Shown here: positions 18,159 to 30,503 of the stretch, piece by piece | How positions within the stretch are numbered: the stretch's first letter is position 1 | Layout: every line of letters begins with the position of its first letter | NCBI RefSeq assembly: GCF_004011095.1 | Contig: NZ_CP028129.1 | Span: 1,674,001 to 1,738,000, forward strand | Length of the DNA: 64,000 nucleotides | Source: Rathayibacter rathayi | Lineage (GTDB): Bacteria; Actinomycetota; Actinomycetes; Actinomycetales; Microbacteriaceae | Direction of reading: 5' to 3' | The notes under the pieces: generated by a model | What the model saw: only the letters and a program-made list of their open reading frames with translations | The model's database searches: none | Told to the model about the DNA's origin: nothing | Made by a program: the position numbers and the translations under genes

Positions 18159-19222
18159 CGCCGGGCTCCGAGTCGACGGTAGGCAGCGAGGACGGGGCCG
18201 AAGACGGCGTCCGGAGACGCGACTGCGTCGACCCAGGCCTTCGCCCGATCCGCCTGCCTCAGCAGCTCGTCCGGATGGTCCAGCGCCGCGGCGATCGTCG
18301 CGGCGATCTCGTTCGCTCCCGCGTCCGCGGGCAGAAGCAGGCCTCTGCCCTCGGCGAGGAGCTCGCCCACCCCACCCACCTCGGTCGCCACCACAGGGCG
18401 GCGCCGGGCCATCGACTCGAGCATCACGAGGGGCGTCCCCTCCCAGCGCGATGTCGACAGGAGCAGATGCGCCGCGTCGAGCGCGCCGGTCACGTCGCCC
18501 GACGGCCCGGCGAACTCGACCACTCCGGCCGCCCGCGCGCGCTCGCGCAGCACCGGCAGCATCGGCCCGTCGCCCAGCCAGGTGGCCGCGACGGGGCGGA
18601 TCCGGGCCAGAGCCTCGATCGCCGCGAGGAAGCGCACCGGATCCTTCTGCTCCGCGAGCCGCCCGATTCCCACAACCCGCACGACCGGCTCGGCAAGCGC
18701 CGACTCCTGCGCGGGCTCGGCAGTCACGTTCGCCGGCGTATTGCCGGTGACCACCACGCGCGCCGGCGGGCGGCCGTAGCCGTCGACGACCATCCGCCCC
18801 ACGGAGGCGGAGACGGCGAACACCCGTCGCGAGCGGAACGAAAGCGCACGCCGGTCGATGGCGGGCAGCTCCGTGTGCGCGTGTTCGACGACGGGCACAC
18901 GCAGCGCGAAGCCGACGAGGAGCGCCAGCAGCGCTTCGCGGCGCTGATGGGCGTGCAGGACGTGCGGTCGGAAGCGCCGAACGGCCAGCGCGAGATCGCG
19001 CAGGTCGGCGCAGAAGCGCTGCTCGGGGGCGCGGACGACGAAGACCGCTGAGTCCCGGGCCGCAGGGCCGCTGAGTGGTCCTGGCCTGCCCCAGTAGGCG
19101 GTGGCGCAGCCGTGCTCCCTGCTCCAGGAGCCGAGCGAGAGGGCGACACGCTGAGCTCCCCCGTCCTCAAACGAGTCCAGGACGTGGAGGACCCGGAGCG
19201 ACGACGTGCGCCGAGCCCTCAT
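18155..19222 (-). CDS. GT4 family glycosyltransferase
   Basis: 355 residues. N-terminal RVLHVLDSFEDGGAQRVAL is the acceptor-side glycine-rich loop of GT4 enzymes; VLHAHQRREALLALLVG and VVEHAHTELPA follow; the C-terminal donor domain has VVGIGRLAEQKDPVRFL and STSRWEGTPLVMLESMARR. Likely adds one sugar of the repeat unit. Its start overlaps the NTase-PqqD stop by 4 nt. Confidence 0.86.
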   Translation of the reverse strand: MRARRTSSLRVLHVLDSFEDGGAQRVALSLGSWSREHGCATAYWGRPGPLSGPAARDSAVFVVRAPEQRFCADLRDLALAVRRFRPHVLHAHQRREALLALLVGFALRVPVVEHAHTELPAIDRRALSFRSRRVFAVSASVGRMVVDGYGRPPARVVVTGNTPANVTAEPAQESALAEPVVRVVGIGRLAEQKDPVRFLAAIEALARIRPVAATWLGDGPMLPVLRERARAAGVVEFAGPSGDVTGALDAAHLLLSTSRWEGTPLVMLESMARRRPVVATEVGGVGELLAEGRGLLLPADAGANEIAATIAAALDHPDELLRQADRAKAWVDAVASPDAVFGPVLAAYRRLGARR

Positions 19223-20586
19223 GTGCTCGCCCCGGCCGAGGCGGCGTCGGGGAAGAAGTCATCGAGCACGGCGAGGACGGCGTCGACATCGCGGCCCATC
19301 GTCTCCGGATCGACGCCGTAGCGCTCGGCGAGCTGCGCGACGACCTCGTCGCGCGCTCGTCGCTGCTGGATCACGGCCTCGAAGACGGTGTCTGCGCTGA
19401 GCGAGAGGACAACGGGCGGCGACGCCGGGCGGGAGAGGTCGAGCACGTAGGCCTGCTCGTCGGTGCGCTCCACGGCGAAACGCTCGCGCGGATGCGGTCC
19501 AGGAGCGGAGTCGTCGACCGGCGCGGGACTCGCGTCGGCGATGTTCGCACTCGCCTCGACGACGGCGGGAGTCTCGTCCGTCGGCGCCGCGGCCTCGGCG
19601 ACCTCCTCGGCCGGGGCGGCCGGAGCGGCCGGCGTCGGACCGACGTCGCCTCCCGACCTCGCCACCCGGATGAATCCGGACAGGGCGGAGGGCAGGCCGC
19701 GGACGGCGCGGACGCTCCGCTCCCACCGCAGGCGCAGGCGGCGGCGCGTCGTGGTCGTGCCGGGGTGGCTGGCCTCCAGATCGGCTCGGGTGGGGAAGGC
19801 GGCGCGCAGCAGCAGTGTCCCCTTGAGGTGCCAGGGGGCGGAGGCGATGGCATGCAGCCAGTTGAAGGTGTGCCGGTCGGAGCAGCGCCGGACGTCCCAG
19901 AGCGCCTGCGCGCGGCGGTGGCGCTCGTCGGCCGGGGCGGGCACACCCCAGGAGGTGAGCAGCTCGGCCATCGGCGTCTGCGCTCCGAGCTCCACGGCAG
20001 CGGCGCGGATCGCCTCCTTGTCCTTCTGCGGCAGGGCTGCGCCGTGAGCCTCCAGCGCGGCGAGAATCGTCGCCGAGGAGGCCGAGCGCGCGCTCCGCAG
20101 CTGGTGCAACGCGTGCAGGACCAGATGGTGGGCGGCGTCCGGAATGAGGAGGACCTCGTCGCTGAGCGGCAGCTTCTTGTGGGAGGCCCAGAGCCGCTCG
20201 AAGACGACCCGGTCCGCCTCGAAGGCACCGGGGAAGGAACGGTGCACATCGACGTCGCACGGCCAGGAGGGGTGCACGAGCGTGATCGAGTGGTCGACGA
20301 AGAGCGTCCAGCTCAGGGCCTCGGCGCGCCGGTTCCAGCCCATATCCGCGAGCAGGGTGATGGCATCGTCGAAGCGATCGGGGTCGACCCACAGGTCGAC
20401 ATCGGCCGACGTCATGGGCGCGCGGATGCCCTGTCGGTGCAGCCCCTCGCCCTTCACGACCAGGCTGCGGATGCCGTAATCGTCCAGGGTGTACTGCACG
20501 AGCACGGCCGCTAGCCGCAGCGCGACAGCGCTGGGAAGTGCGGCGACGACGAAGGTCTCGGGAGTCGAGGTCGGATCAGGCGACAC
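19219..20586 (-). CDS. nucleotidyltransferase-like (NTP_transf_5) protein with C-terminal PqqD-like domain
   Basis: 455 residues from the GTG at 20584-20586 (GGAGG 9 nt upstream). Residues about 20-250 resemble the uncharacterised nucleotidyltransferase family PF14907, with LVVKGEGLHRQG, TSADVDLWVDPDRFDDAI and CDVDVHRSFPG supplying the acidic metal-binding pattern. Residues about 310-375 are low-complexity Ala/Pro/Glu. Residues about 375-455 look like a PqqD winged helix (LAERYGVDPETMGRDVDAVL). PqqD domains are peptide-recognition elements in RiPP pathways, and PF14907 and PqqD proteins are neighbours in some exopolysaccharide/exosortase loci. The role in this operon is not known. Confidence 0.72.
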   Translation of the reverse strand: MSPDPTSTPETFVVAALPSAVALRLAAVLVQYTLDDYGIRSLVVKGEGLHRQGIRAPMTSADVDLWVDPDRFDDAITLLADMGWNRRAEALSWTLFVDHSITLVHPSWPCDVDVHRSFPGAFEADRVVFERLWASHKKLPLSDEVLLIPDAAHHLVLHALHQLRSARSASSATILAALEAHGAALPQKDKEAIRAAAVELGAQTPMAELLTSWGVPAPADERHRRAQALWDVRRCSDRHTFNWLHAIASAPWHLKGTLLLRAAFPTRADLEASHPGTTTTRRRLRLRWERSVRAVRGLPSALSGFIRVARSGGDVGPTPAAPAAPAEEVAEAAAPTDETPAVVEASANIADASPAPVDDSAPGPHPRERFAVERTDEQAYVLDLSRPASPPVVLSLSADTVFEAVIQQRRARDEVVAQLAERYGVDPETMGRDVDAVLAVLDDFFPDAASAGAST

Positions 20587-21571
20587 GAGCGCATCCCTCC
20601 GCCAGGTCGAGGAGTTCCCCGGCCGCGACCGACCACGGCCGCTCCCGAGCGAGCTCGAGAGCACCCTGCGAGAGCGCGGACCAGTCGCGTCGTAGGCGCA
20701 GCAGTGCGTCCTCGTAGTCACGGCGCCGGCCGTCCTCGGGGACGACCACGCCCGCACCCGCCGCGCACAGACCCGCGAGGACGCTCGACTCCGTCGTGAG
20801 CACGGGCAGGCCGCTCGCTAGCGCTTGGAGCCCTGCGGCCGCACCGCTGGTCGAGCGGGCCAGGTGCGCGAACGCGTGCGAGCCCCTCAGCACCTCCGCG
20901 ACACCCGCACGGTTCTGCTCACCGACGCAGCGCACTCCGGGAGCCAGGTCGTCGGCGAGTCCGGAGCCGTCGTCGACGACGCTCACATACTCCGTGCCGT
21001 CGAGCCGGGCGAGGAGGTCGAGTCGATCGGCGCCGTGATCGCGGCTGGAGCCTCCGACCGCGGTGAAGCGGACCGGTCCCTCCGGCGCGGGTGGCGTCCG
21101 GAAGGACGCGCTCGGCAGGCCCGGCAGCACCACGACCGGGGTGCCCGACAGCCGCGAGGCGAGCAGGTCGGACGGAGCGACGACGACCGCGCCGCGACGC
21201 TCCTCGTCGTAGCGAGCAGCGAGCAGGAGTGGGAGACCGGGCGCGGGAGCGGAGTCGGCCAGGAGCACCGTCGTGGGGGCGAGCCCGAGCAGCTCCAGGG
21301 CCGTCCCCGGGAGAGCGACGACGAGGTCGGGCCGCTCGGGGGCGAGCAGCTTTCGGGCGCGGCGCGTAAAGACCGCGAGCCCAACGGGCCCGATGCCGAT
21401 CCGCCCGGCCGGCTCGACCAGGTGGCCGAGGAGGCTGGCGCGCAGCTCGGCTCCGCTGAATCCCTCAGGGTCGGCGGTCACGACGATCACCCGGTGGCCC
21501 TCGCGGCGCCAGGCGCGTTCAAGCTCAGCCGCATGCCAGGAGTCGAGGGCGACGATCCCGATGGTCAACAC
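20576..21571 (-). CDS. glycosyltransferase-like protein, first gene of the left arm
   Basis: 331 residues. Two Rossmann-like halves: TIGIVALDSWHAAELERAWR at the N-terminus and a C-terminal half with VRFTAVGGSSRDHGADRLDL, AHLARSTSGAAAGLQALASG and LPVLTTESSVL, the donor-site layout of GT4/GT-B enzymes though divergent. Starts at a GTG with GAGAGGAA upstream. It overlaps the next gene by 11 nt. Probably a GT-B glycosyltransferase; weaker than the other GT calls. Confidence 0.65.
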   Translation of the reverse strand: MLTIGIVALDSWHAAELERAWRREGHRVIVVTADPEGFSGAELRASLLGHLVEPAGRIGIGPVGLAVFTRRARKLLAPERPDLVVALPGTALELLGLAPTTVLLADSAPAPGLPLLLAARYDEERRGAVVVAPSDLLASRLSGTPVVVLPGLPSASFRTPPAPEGPVRFTAVGGSSRDHGADRLDLLARLDGTEYVSVVDDGSGLADDLAPGVRCVGEQNRAGVAEVLRGSHAFAHLARSTSGAAAGLQALASGLPVLTTESSVLAGLCAAGAGVVVPEDGRRRDYEDALLRLRRDWSALSQGALELARERPWSVAAGELLDLAEGCARVA

Positions 21572-21884
21572 GAACGGTTCCTCTCCGTCAGGGTGCCCCG
21601 GCGCGAGCCGGGAAGGGTCGGCAGGGGCGCGGCGTCTCGACGGTCGATGACCTCGTGCACAGGGCGGTACCTCTTTCCGTCCCGGCAGGCGGAGCCACGG
21701 ACGTCGGAGAAGGTATCCCGAGGCTCGGCCATGCCCGAGCTAGCGGCGCGAAACAGAGCCGGCGGCGTCGTGCGGACCGACCCCCCTGGCTACCTCCCGA
21801 CGAGGGCCGCGCGATGTGCGTCAGTCCCCGCCATAAGCGCCAAAACCGCCGCTGTGCCGCGCGCGAGCGCCGCAGCCCGGCGGA
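21572..21884. other. divergent intergenic region between the two arms
   Basis: Separates the minus-strand and plus-strand polysaccharide operons. The ribosome site for the gene at 21571 lies at its left end. I see no convincing -10/-35 pair for the leftward operon, no rRNA or tRNA and no long repeat. Short frames here look like noise. Confidence 0.5.
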
Positions 21885-21890
21885 TAGAGT
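21885..21890 (+). promoter_or_regulatory. -10 box for the rmlA1 leader ORF
   Basis: TAGAGT ends 7 nt before the GTG at 21898, the spacing expected when transcription starts on the first base of the start codon (leaderless mRNA). No -35 element is evident. Confidence 0.5.
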
Positions 21891-21897
21891 CGGCTCC

Positions 21898-22034
21898 GTG
21901 ATCCTCGCCTCGCAGACCCTCGCGCACGCCCCGGCGGCCCGTCAGACCTCGGCTCCCTGCGCTGAATTGGTCGGCGCTGAACTGGTCCGTGCCGAACTGC
22001 TCCGTGCCGAACTGCTCCGTGCCGGGCGGCTCCG

Positions 22035-22038
<4 letters not shown>
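21898..22038 (+). CDS. leader ORF (46 residues) coupled to rmlA copy 1
   Basis: Begins at GTG 7 nt after a TAGAGT -10 box without a Shine-Dalgarno, and its TGA overlaps the rmlA1 start (ATGA at 22035-22038). The second half is a five-residue repeat ([25 protein letters not shown]) encoded by 15-bp tandem repeats at 21961-22034. It could be a regulatory leader peptide whose translation feeds ribosomes into rmlA, which itself has only a poor ribosome site. Not recognised as a known family; evidence is positional. Confidence 0.5.
21961..22034 (+). repeat. 15-bp tandem repeat directly before rmlA1
   Basis: Five units: 21961-21975, 21976-21990, 21991-22005, 22006-22020 and 22021-22034; units three and four are identical (GCCGAACTGCTCCGT). 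The array ends at the base before the rmlA1 ATG and stays in frame with the leader ORF. Confidence 0.85.
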
Positions 22039-23998
<1,960 letters not shown>

Positions 23999-24136
23999 GG
24001 AAAAGAGGAGCGAAGGGGCCCGATCGACCGTCGATGATTCATTCTCCTTCTCCAGCTACCCTCTCCGGGGGACGCTTTAGAGCCCGAAACAGGGTCTGAC
24101 GGGGCCTCCCGCGACATCGGCGAAACGTGACCTTGC
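23999..24136. other. spacer between the two rmlAB cassettes
   Basis: Together with leader 2 this is the only sequence between the identical cassettes and is not repeated upstream of copy 1. A small palindrome (ATCGAC-C-GTCGAT) follows rmlB1. No clear terminator is visible. A promoter lies at its right end. Confidence 0.5.
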
Positions 24137-24142
24137 TACGGT
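24134..24142 (+). promoter_or_regulatory. extended -10 promoter for the rmlA2 leader ORF
   Basis: TGC followed by TACGGT; the box ends 7 nt before the GTG at 24150, again the leaderless spacing. It would give rmlA2-rmlB2 and the downstream genes a promoter independent of copy 1. Confidence 0.5.
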
Positions 24143-24149
24143 TACGCCC

Positions 24150-24250
24150 GTGCTTATCTCCTCTCCTCCGGCGGCCACCGCCGGCGGGACTTGTTCCGCT
24201 CAGCAACCGCTCCGCGCCTTCGCCGCTCCTGCGTCAAGAGGGCTTCATCT

Positions 24251-24254
<4 letters not shown>
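24150..24254 (+). CDS. leader ORF (34 residues) coupled to rmlA copy 2
   Basis: Runs from GTG 24150 to TGA 24252-24254; the stop overlaps the rmlA2 GTG (24251-24253) by 4 nt. Sequence begins [18 protein letters not shown] and has no similarity to the leader before rmlA1. It contains a 7-bp hairpin (24168-24184). AAGAGGG near its end could serve as ribosome site for rmlA2. As with leader 1, the evidence is the leaderless spacing plus the exact overlap. Confidence 0.45.
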
Positions 24255-26217
<1,963 letters not shown>

Positions 26218-26247
26218 GCGGTTCGTTCCCGAGCGCGGCCGGTGCGC

Positions 26248-26266
26248 GGCGCCGGGGACCGGCGCC
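26248..26266 (+). terminator. GC-rich hairpin between rmlB2 and the polymerase gene
   Basis: Perfect 8-bp stem (GGCGCCGG / CCGGCGCC) with a GGA loop, 31 nt after rmlB2. No U-run. Could attenuate read-through into the polymerase genes. Confidence 0.4.
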
Positions 26267-26338
26267 CTCGGCCGGGACGTCCTCCCTCCGGCGCCGAGAC
26301 CGGCGCGCCGCCGGACTCCCGGGAACGGGGCGCGCCGC

Positions 26339-27712
26339 ATGATGATCGTCGCCGCCGCCCTCGCGCTGCTGTTCCTCGTCGTCACCTTCCCGCGGCGGGC
26401 CGTCGGCCTCCGCGGCTACGCCGTCGGCCTCTCGATCTTCGTCCTCGGCATCGGGGCGAGCACCTCGGCGCCGGAGGCCATCCGCTACGCCTCAACGGGT
26501 ATCGCGGCGGTCTTCCTGATCCTGGCCTGGGCGTTCAGCGAGCGGACGCGGCCGAGGAAGCGCAGCCGGCTCGTGCTGCTCGCCTGGTTCGTCTGGACGA
26601 CCGGGGTGAGCCTCCTGATCTCCTCGAGCCCCCCGGCGGCCGTCCTCGCTCTCATCGTGGTGCCGCTGCTGCTGTTCCCCGTCGTGTCCCGCCTCGGCGA
26701 GCAGGATCTCGTACCGCTGCTGCGCTGGACGGCGCTCACCGTCCTCGTGCAGGTCGCCGTCGGCATCGCCGAACTCACCGTCCTGGCCGAGCCGATCTGG
26801 GGCTACCGCAACCTCACCACGGCGGGTCTTCCCGTGATCCGGTACAACCCGTTCCTCCCCGGCCTGATCCGGATCCAGGGCACGACCGGCCACCCGATCA
26901 TCTTCTCGCTCATCGTGATGTTCAGCTTCTTCCTGATCCTCGCCCTCGGGTCGAAGCTCTCGCGGACGGTCCGGCTGCTCTCGCTCGGCACGGCGATCGT
27001 CGGCCTCCTCCTCTCGGGGACGCGCAGTGCGTTCGTCGCAGCGGCCGTCGGGTTCGTCGTCTACCTCTTCTTCGCTCCCACCACCGGGACGCGGGTGAAG
27101 AACGTCCTGATCATCATCGGGGCGGGAGTCGCGATCTTCCTCGGCGACTTCGGGCTCTCCACCGTCGCGACACAGGCGGCCACATCGGACTCCTTCGGCC
27201 ACCGCCTCGAAGGATGGGCGAACGCGGATCAGCTCCTGCACCGCGGCTCTCCCACCGGAGCAATCGGCAGCGGCTTCTTCTCCGAGCTGAGCATCTTCGC
27301 GCAGGGCCTGCTGCAGCGGGACGGCTTCCTGGTGATCGACAACCACTTCATCTGGACGCTCGCGATCAGCGGTGGCATCGGACTGGCCCTCATGGTGCTG
27401 GCGATGGGGGGCGCGTGGGTCGACTCCGACCGTCTCGGCCGGGCCCAGGTCGCCGTACTGCTCGCGATGGCCTTCTCCTTCGACCTGATGACCTGGGGGG
27501 TCTCGGTGAGCATCTTCGTGATCTCGCTGACGCTGCCGCCGGACCTGATCGCGCTCGCCCGTTCGGCCCCGTCCCGCGAAGCGGAACCGCCCCCCGACCT
27601 GGCGGGGCGCGCTGAGGCCTCAGCGCGGAGGGGACCGCACCTACATGAGGACCCTCCCCCATCCCGCGCGGTGACAGCGCGCCATTCCCGGACCAGGCCA
27701 GACCTGACCTGA
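26339..27712 (+). CDS. O-antigen polymerase-like (Wzy) membrane protein
   Basis: 457 residues with about 11 transmembrane segments and a loop with TTGHPIIFSLIVMFSFFLIL and SGTRSAFVAAAVGF, the Wzy/WaaL superfamily pattern. The C-terminal 60 residues are hydrophilic and end in a stretch encoded by a 5-bp tandem repeat that also contains the stop codon. Third polymerase of the island and the likely partner of the Wzx at 30504. Confidence 0.75.
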   Translation: MMIVAAALALLFLVVTFPRRAVGLRGYAVGLSIFVLGIGASTSAPEAIRYASTGIAAVFLILAWAFSERTRPRKRSRLVLLAWFVWTTGVSLLISSSPPAAVLALIVVPLLLFPVVSRLGEQDLVPLLRWTALTVLVQVAVGIAELTVLAEPIWGYRNLTTAGLPVIRYNPFLPGLIRIQGTTGHPIIFSLIVMFSFFLILALGSKLSRTVRLLSLGTAIVGLLLSGTRSAFVAAAVGFVVYLFFAPTTGTRVKNVLIIIGAGVAIFLGDFGLSTVATQAATSDSFGHRLEGWANADQLLHRGSPTGAIGSGFFSELSIFAQGLLQRDGFLVIDNHFIWTLAISGGIGLALMVLAMGGAWVDSDRLGRAQVAVLLAMAFSFDLMTWGVSVSIFVISLTLPPDLIALARSAPSREAEPPPDLAGRAEASARRGPHLHEDPPPSRAVTARHSRTRPDLT

Positions 27713-27745
27713 CCAGACCAGACCAGACCAGGCCTGACCAAACCA
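27691..27745 (+). repeat. pentanucleotide tandem repeat across the polymerase stop codon
   Basis: Eleven units of 5 bp, mostly GACCA or GACCT, with four identical GACCA units at 27711-27730. The wzy stop codon (27710-27712) lies inside the array, and the next gene starts 17 nt after it. Because 5 is not a multiple of 3, each gain or loss upstream of the stop changes the C-terminal frame. Confidence 0.85.
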
Positions 27746-27761
27746 GCCGATCGGAGCTCAC

Positions 27762-28889
27762 ATGCCTGAGATCATCGACACCGAGACCTTCGTTATCGGC
27801 GATTCGACGAAGACGAACTCTCTCGGACGCGCGCTGAGCATGGCGCTCACCGCGGCCGAGCTCGGACCCGTGCGGGTCCTCGCTTTTGAGGACGGGGAAC
27901 TCTGGGCCGGAGCCGGCCAGTTCCCGGCAGACGTCGTCCCGTTCGGGCGGAGGGATCTGTCGCGCATCGAGCGCGACGTCCGCGCGGCAGCATCGGAGCG
28001 GAGGACCATCGTCTGGTTCTCGAAGGGCACGGACCCCCTGCCACGTCTGGCCCGGCGCCTCTCCCGCATCCCGAACACCGTCGTGGTCGCGGACTTCGAC
28101 GACGACGACGTCTCGATCATGGAGGCCTTTCGGTCCGAGTCCCTCCTCAACCGCGCAAAGGCGAATCCGCTCCGCCGGAAGGCTCCGTCCCGGCTGCGCC
28201 GGAGCCAGGCCAGGATCGCGCGCGACGCCGACCTCGTCACCTTCTCGAGCGCAGGACTTCGCGGGGTGTACGCGGAGCGCTTCGAGCTCGGCGACGCGTC
28301 CGCCGTCATCCCCCACACCCGAGTGTCGATGCCGCGCGACCGGCCGCGCGCGCCCTCGGCGGACGGCCGTCTGACCCTGGGCTTCATCGGAACCGTCCGC
28401 AGCTACAAGGGCGCAGACACGCTGAACGCCCTGCTGCGAGCGGACACGGATGTCGGCATCGTCACCTTCGCCCAGTCGTGGACGCCGCCCTCCGACGTGG
28501 CGGCGCAGTGGACCATGCGCCCTCCCACGACACCGCTGTCCGAGATCTACGCGGACGTGGACGTGCTCGTGCTCCCCATGGACATCCGCAGCCCGGCAGC
28601 GCTCTACCAGCTCCCCGCAAAGCTCGTGGACGCGGCCGTGTTCGGCACTCCCGTCGCAGCGACTCCGACGCCGCCGATCGAGGAGTTCGCGGCCGGCGCC
28701 TTCCTGCCCGTCACCGACTGGTCCGATCCCGTCGGCGTCCTCGCGGCGATCAGAGCAGCCGACAAGGAACAGCTGGGAGCAGCACTCCAGGCGAGGTTCA
28801 CCACCCTTCTCTCCCCCGAAGCAACAGCCGACACTCTCGACACCGCGCTCAAGAAGGCACTGATCAGAAAGAGCACCCACCGTGCATGA
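27762..28889 (+). CDS. GT-B type glycosyltransferase
   Basis: 375 residues; ATG with GGAG 6 nt upstream. The C-terminal half has LTLGFIGTVRSYKGADTLNAL and VDVLVLPMDIRSPAALYQLP, then PAKLVDAAVFGTPVAATPTP, the donor-site layout of GT4-like enzymes. The N-terminal half (VIGDSTKTNSLGRALSMALT) is divergent. Substrate unknown. Its stop overlaps the start of the WecG/TagA gene by 8 nt. Confidence 0.75.
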   Translation: MPEIIDTETFVIGDSTKTNSLGRALSMALTAAELGPVRVLAFEDGELWAGAGQFPADVVPFGRRDLSRIERDVRAAASERRTIVWFSKGTDPLPRLARRLSRIPNTVVVADFDDDDVSIMEAFRSESLLNRAKANPLRRKAPSRLRRSQARIARDADLVTFSSAGLRGVYAERFELGDASAVIPHTRVSMPRDRPRAPSADGRLTLGFIGTVRSYKGADTLNALLRADTDVGIVTFAQSWTPPSDVAAQWTMRPPTTPLSEIYADVDVLVLPMDIRSPAALYQLPAKLVDAAVFGTPVAATPTPPIEEFAAGAFLPVTDWSDPVGVLAAIRAADKEQLGAALQARFTTLLSPEATADTLDTALKKALIRKSTHRA

Positions 28890-29640
28890 ACGACCGGCAG
28901 CCGTCCAGGTCCCCCTTCTCTCCGTGAAGGTCACTCCGATGACCGCCGCGGGAGTCGCCGACCTCGTGTCGAGCGAGCCCTCCGAGCCGACGCTAATCCT
29001 CAATCACAATCTGCACAGCAGCTACCTCCACCTCAAGCACGCCTGGTTCCGCAAGTTCTACGAGCGGAGCGACATCGCGGTGATCGACGGGTGGCCTGTC
29101 CTGGCCCTGGCCTCCCTGAAGCGCCGGGTGAGGACCGAGGAGCGCATCGGGTCGACCGATTGGATCCACGCGCTCTGGTCCGACAAGCGCTCGCCCGGCC
29201 GCCGGGTCTTCATCCTCGGCGGCACCGAGGAGATCAACGCCGCGGCCGTCAGCGCCTGGAGCAGGGCGCGAGCCGTCGACGACGTCGCCGGAGGATCCGG
29301 GTATTTCGCTCGGGAGGACGAGCAGTCGGTGGTCGACGCGATGCGCAGCCACGCGCCGACCCTCATCATCGTCGGCCTCGGGATGCCGAAACAGGAGCTG
29401 TTCCTGGAGGAGCACTGGGATGACCTCCCCGACGCGTACATCGCCACCGTGGGCGGCGCCGTCGACTACATCGCGGGCGCCGTCGAGCTGAGCCCGCGCT
29501 GGCTCGGCTCGGTCGGCCTGGAGTGGGTGTGGAGGTTCCTCCACGATCCGCGGCGCCTCTGCACCCGGTACTTCGTGGAGCCGTTCGCGCTCGCCGGGCT
29601 GATCCTCCGCAACACGCTCCGCGGGGCGGGGACTCGATGA
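28882..29640 (+). CDS. WecG/TagA/CpsF family glycosyltransferase (right arm)
   Basis: 252 residues from GTG 28882. Blocks VIDGWPVLALASLK, RIGSTDWIHALW, VFILGGTEEINAAAV, IVGLGMPKQELFLEEHW and VGGAVDYIAGAVELSPRWLG are those of the family, but the RVTG.D motif of the left-arm paralogue is replaced by RIGSTD, so the acceptor or donor may differ. It overlaps both neighbours. Confidence 0.86.
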   Translation: MHERPAAVQVPLLSVKVTPMTAAGVADLVSSEPSEPTLILNHNLHSSYLHLKHAWFRKFYERSDIAVIDGWPVLALASLKRRVRTEERIGSTDWIHALWSDKRSPGRRVFILGGTEEINAAAVSAWSRARAVDDVAGGSGYFAREDEQSVVDAMRSHAPTLIIVGLGMPKQELFLEEHWDDLPDAYIATVGGAVDYIAGAVELSPRWLGSVGLEWVWRFLHDPRRLCTRYFVEPFALAGLILRNTLRGAGTR

Positions 29641-30503
29641 GCATCACCACGCGCGACGTGACCACCGTCGTCCCGACCCTCGGTAGGCCGGCGCTCTCCC
29701 GCGCTCTGGAGTCGGTGCGCGGGCAGACCGGCGCCGGAGGCCGGACGATCGTCGTCCTCGACAACCCCTCCCGCGAGGACCAGGTGAGGAGTCTGCTCGA
29801 GGACGAGGTCCTCCTAGTGACGGCGGGCAGGACGGGAGGGGCGAACGCGCGCAGCACCGGAGCCCGAGCGGCCGAGACCTCGCACATCGCGTTCCTGGAC
29901 GACGACGACTGGTGGGAGCCGGAGAAGCTGGCCCGCCAGGTGGAGGCGCTCTCCGAGTCCTCGGCCGACCTCTGCTATACCGCCACCTACTTCCACGAGT
30001 CGGGCGACGGCGTGCGCCGGCTGCCGACGCGGGAGCTCGCGGCGGGACAGTCCGTCGCGTCCTACCTCGTCGCGCGTCCGGGCCTCAAGCACGGCTCGGG
30101 GTACATCCAGACGAGCTCCCTGCTCGCGAGCAGGCGCCTCGTGGACGAGCACCCGTGGGATCCCTCGATGAAGAAGCACCAGGACTGGGACCTCGTCGCA
30201 CGGTGGGCTGCGGCCGACGCGCGGATGACCTTCGTCCCGCTCCCTCTCGTGCACGTCCAGCAGGGATCCGCCGCCTCGATCTCGAAGACGGCGGACTGGC
30301 GTGCGAGCGCCGCGTGGCTCGCCCGCCACGGCGACGCCCTCGACTCCCGCGCCTACGCAGACTTCGTCGCCACGCAGATGCTGCGGGGCGCGCTCAGCGC
30401 TCGCGATCCGCGCGGAGTCCTCGCTTCGGTCGCGGAGCTGTCGCGCCGCCGGCCCCACGTCGCCGCGATGATCGTGGGCCTCCACGGTCTCGTGGAGAAG
30501 TAG
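29637..30503 (+). CDS. GT2 family glycosyltransferase
   Basis: 288 residues from the ATG at 29637, inside the ATGA overlap with the WecG/TagA stop. GT-A marks: VTTVVPTLGRPALSRALESV, TGGANARSTGARAAE and the metal-binding FLDDDDWWEPEKLARQVEAL; KKHQDWDLVARWA supplies the usual acidic base region. Its stop is directly followed by the Wzx ATG at 30504. Confidence 0.87.
   Translation: MSITTRDVTTVVPTLGRPALSRALESVRGQTGAGGRTIVVLDNPSREDQVRSLLEDEVLLVTAGRTGGANARSTGARAAETSHIAFLDDDDWWEPEKLARQVEALSESSADLCYTATYFHESGDGVRRLPTRELAAGQSVASYLVARPGLKHGSGYIQTSSLLASRRLVDEHPWDPSMKKHQDWDLVARWAAADARMTFVPLPLVHVQQGSAASISKTADWRASAAWLARHGDALDSRAYADFVATQMLRGALSARDPRGVLASVAELSRRRPHVAAMIVGLHGLVEK

Noticed and set aside
24191-24250. 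TTG-started N-terminal extension of rmlA2
   Set aside because: Homology begins at the GTG at 24251; the extension has no counterpart in copy 1 and lies in another frame of the leader ORF.
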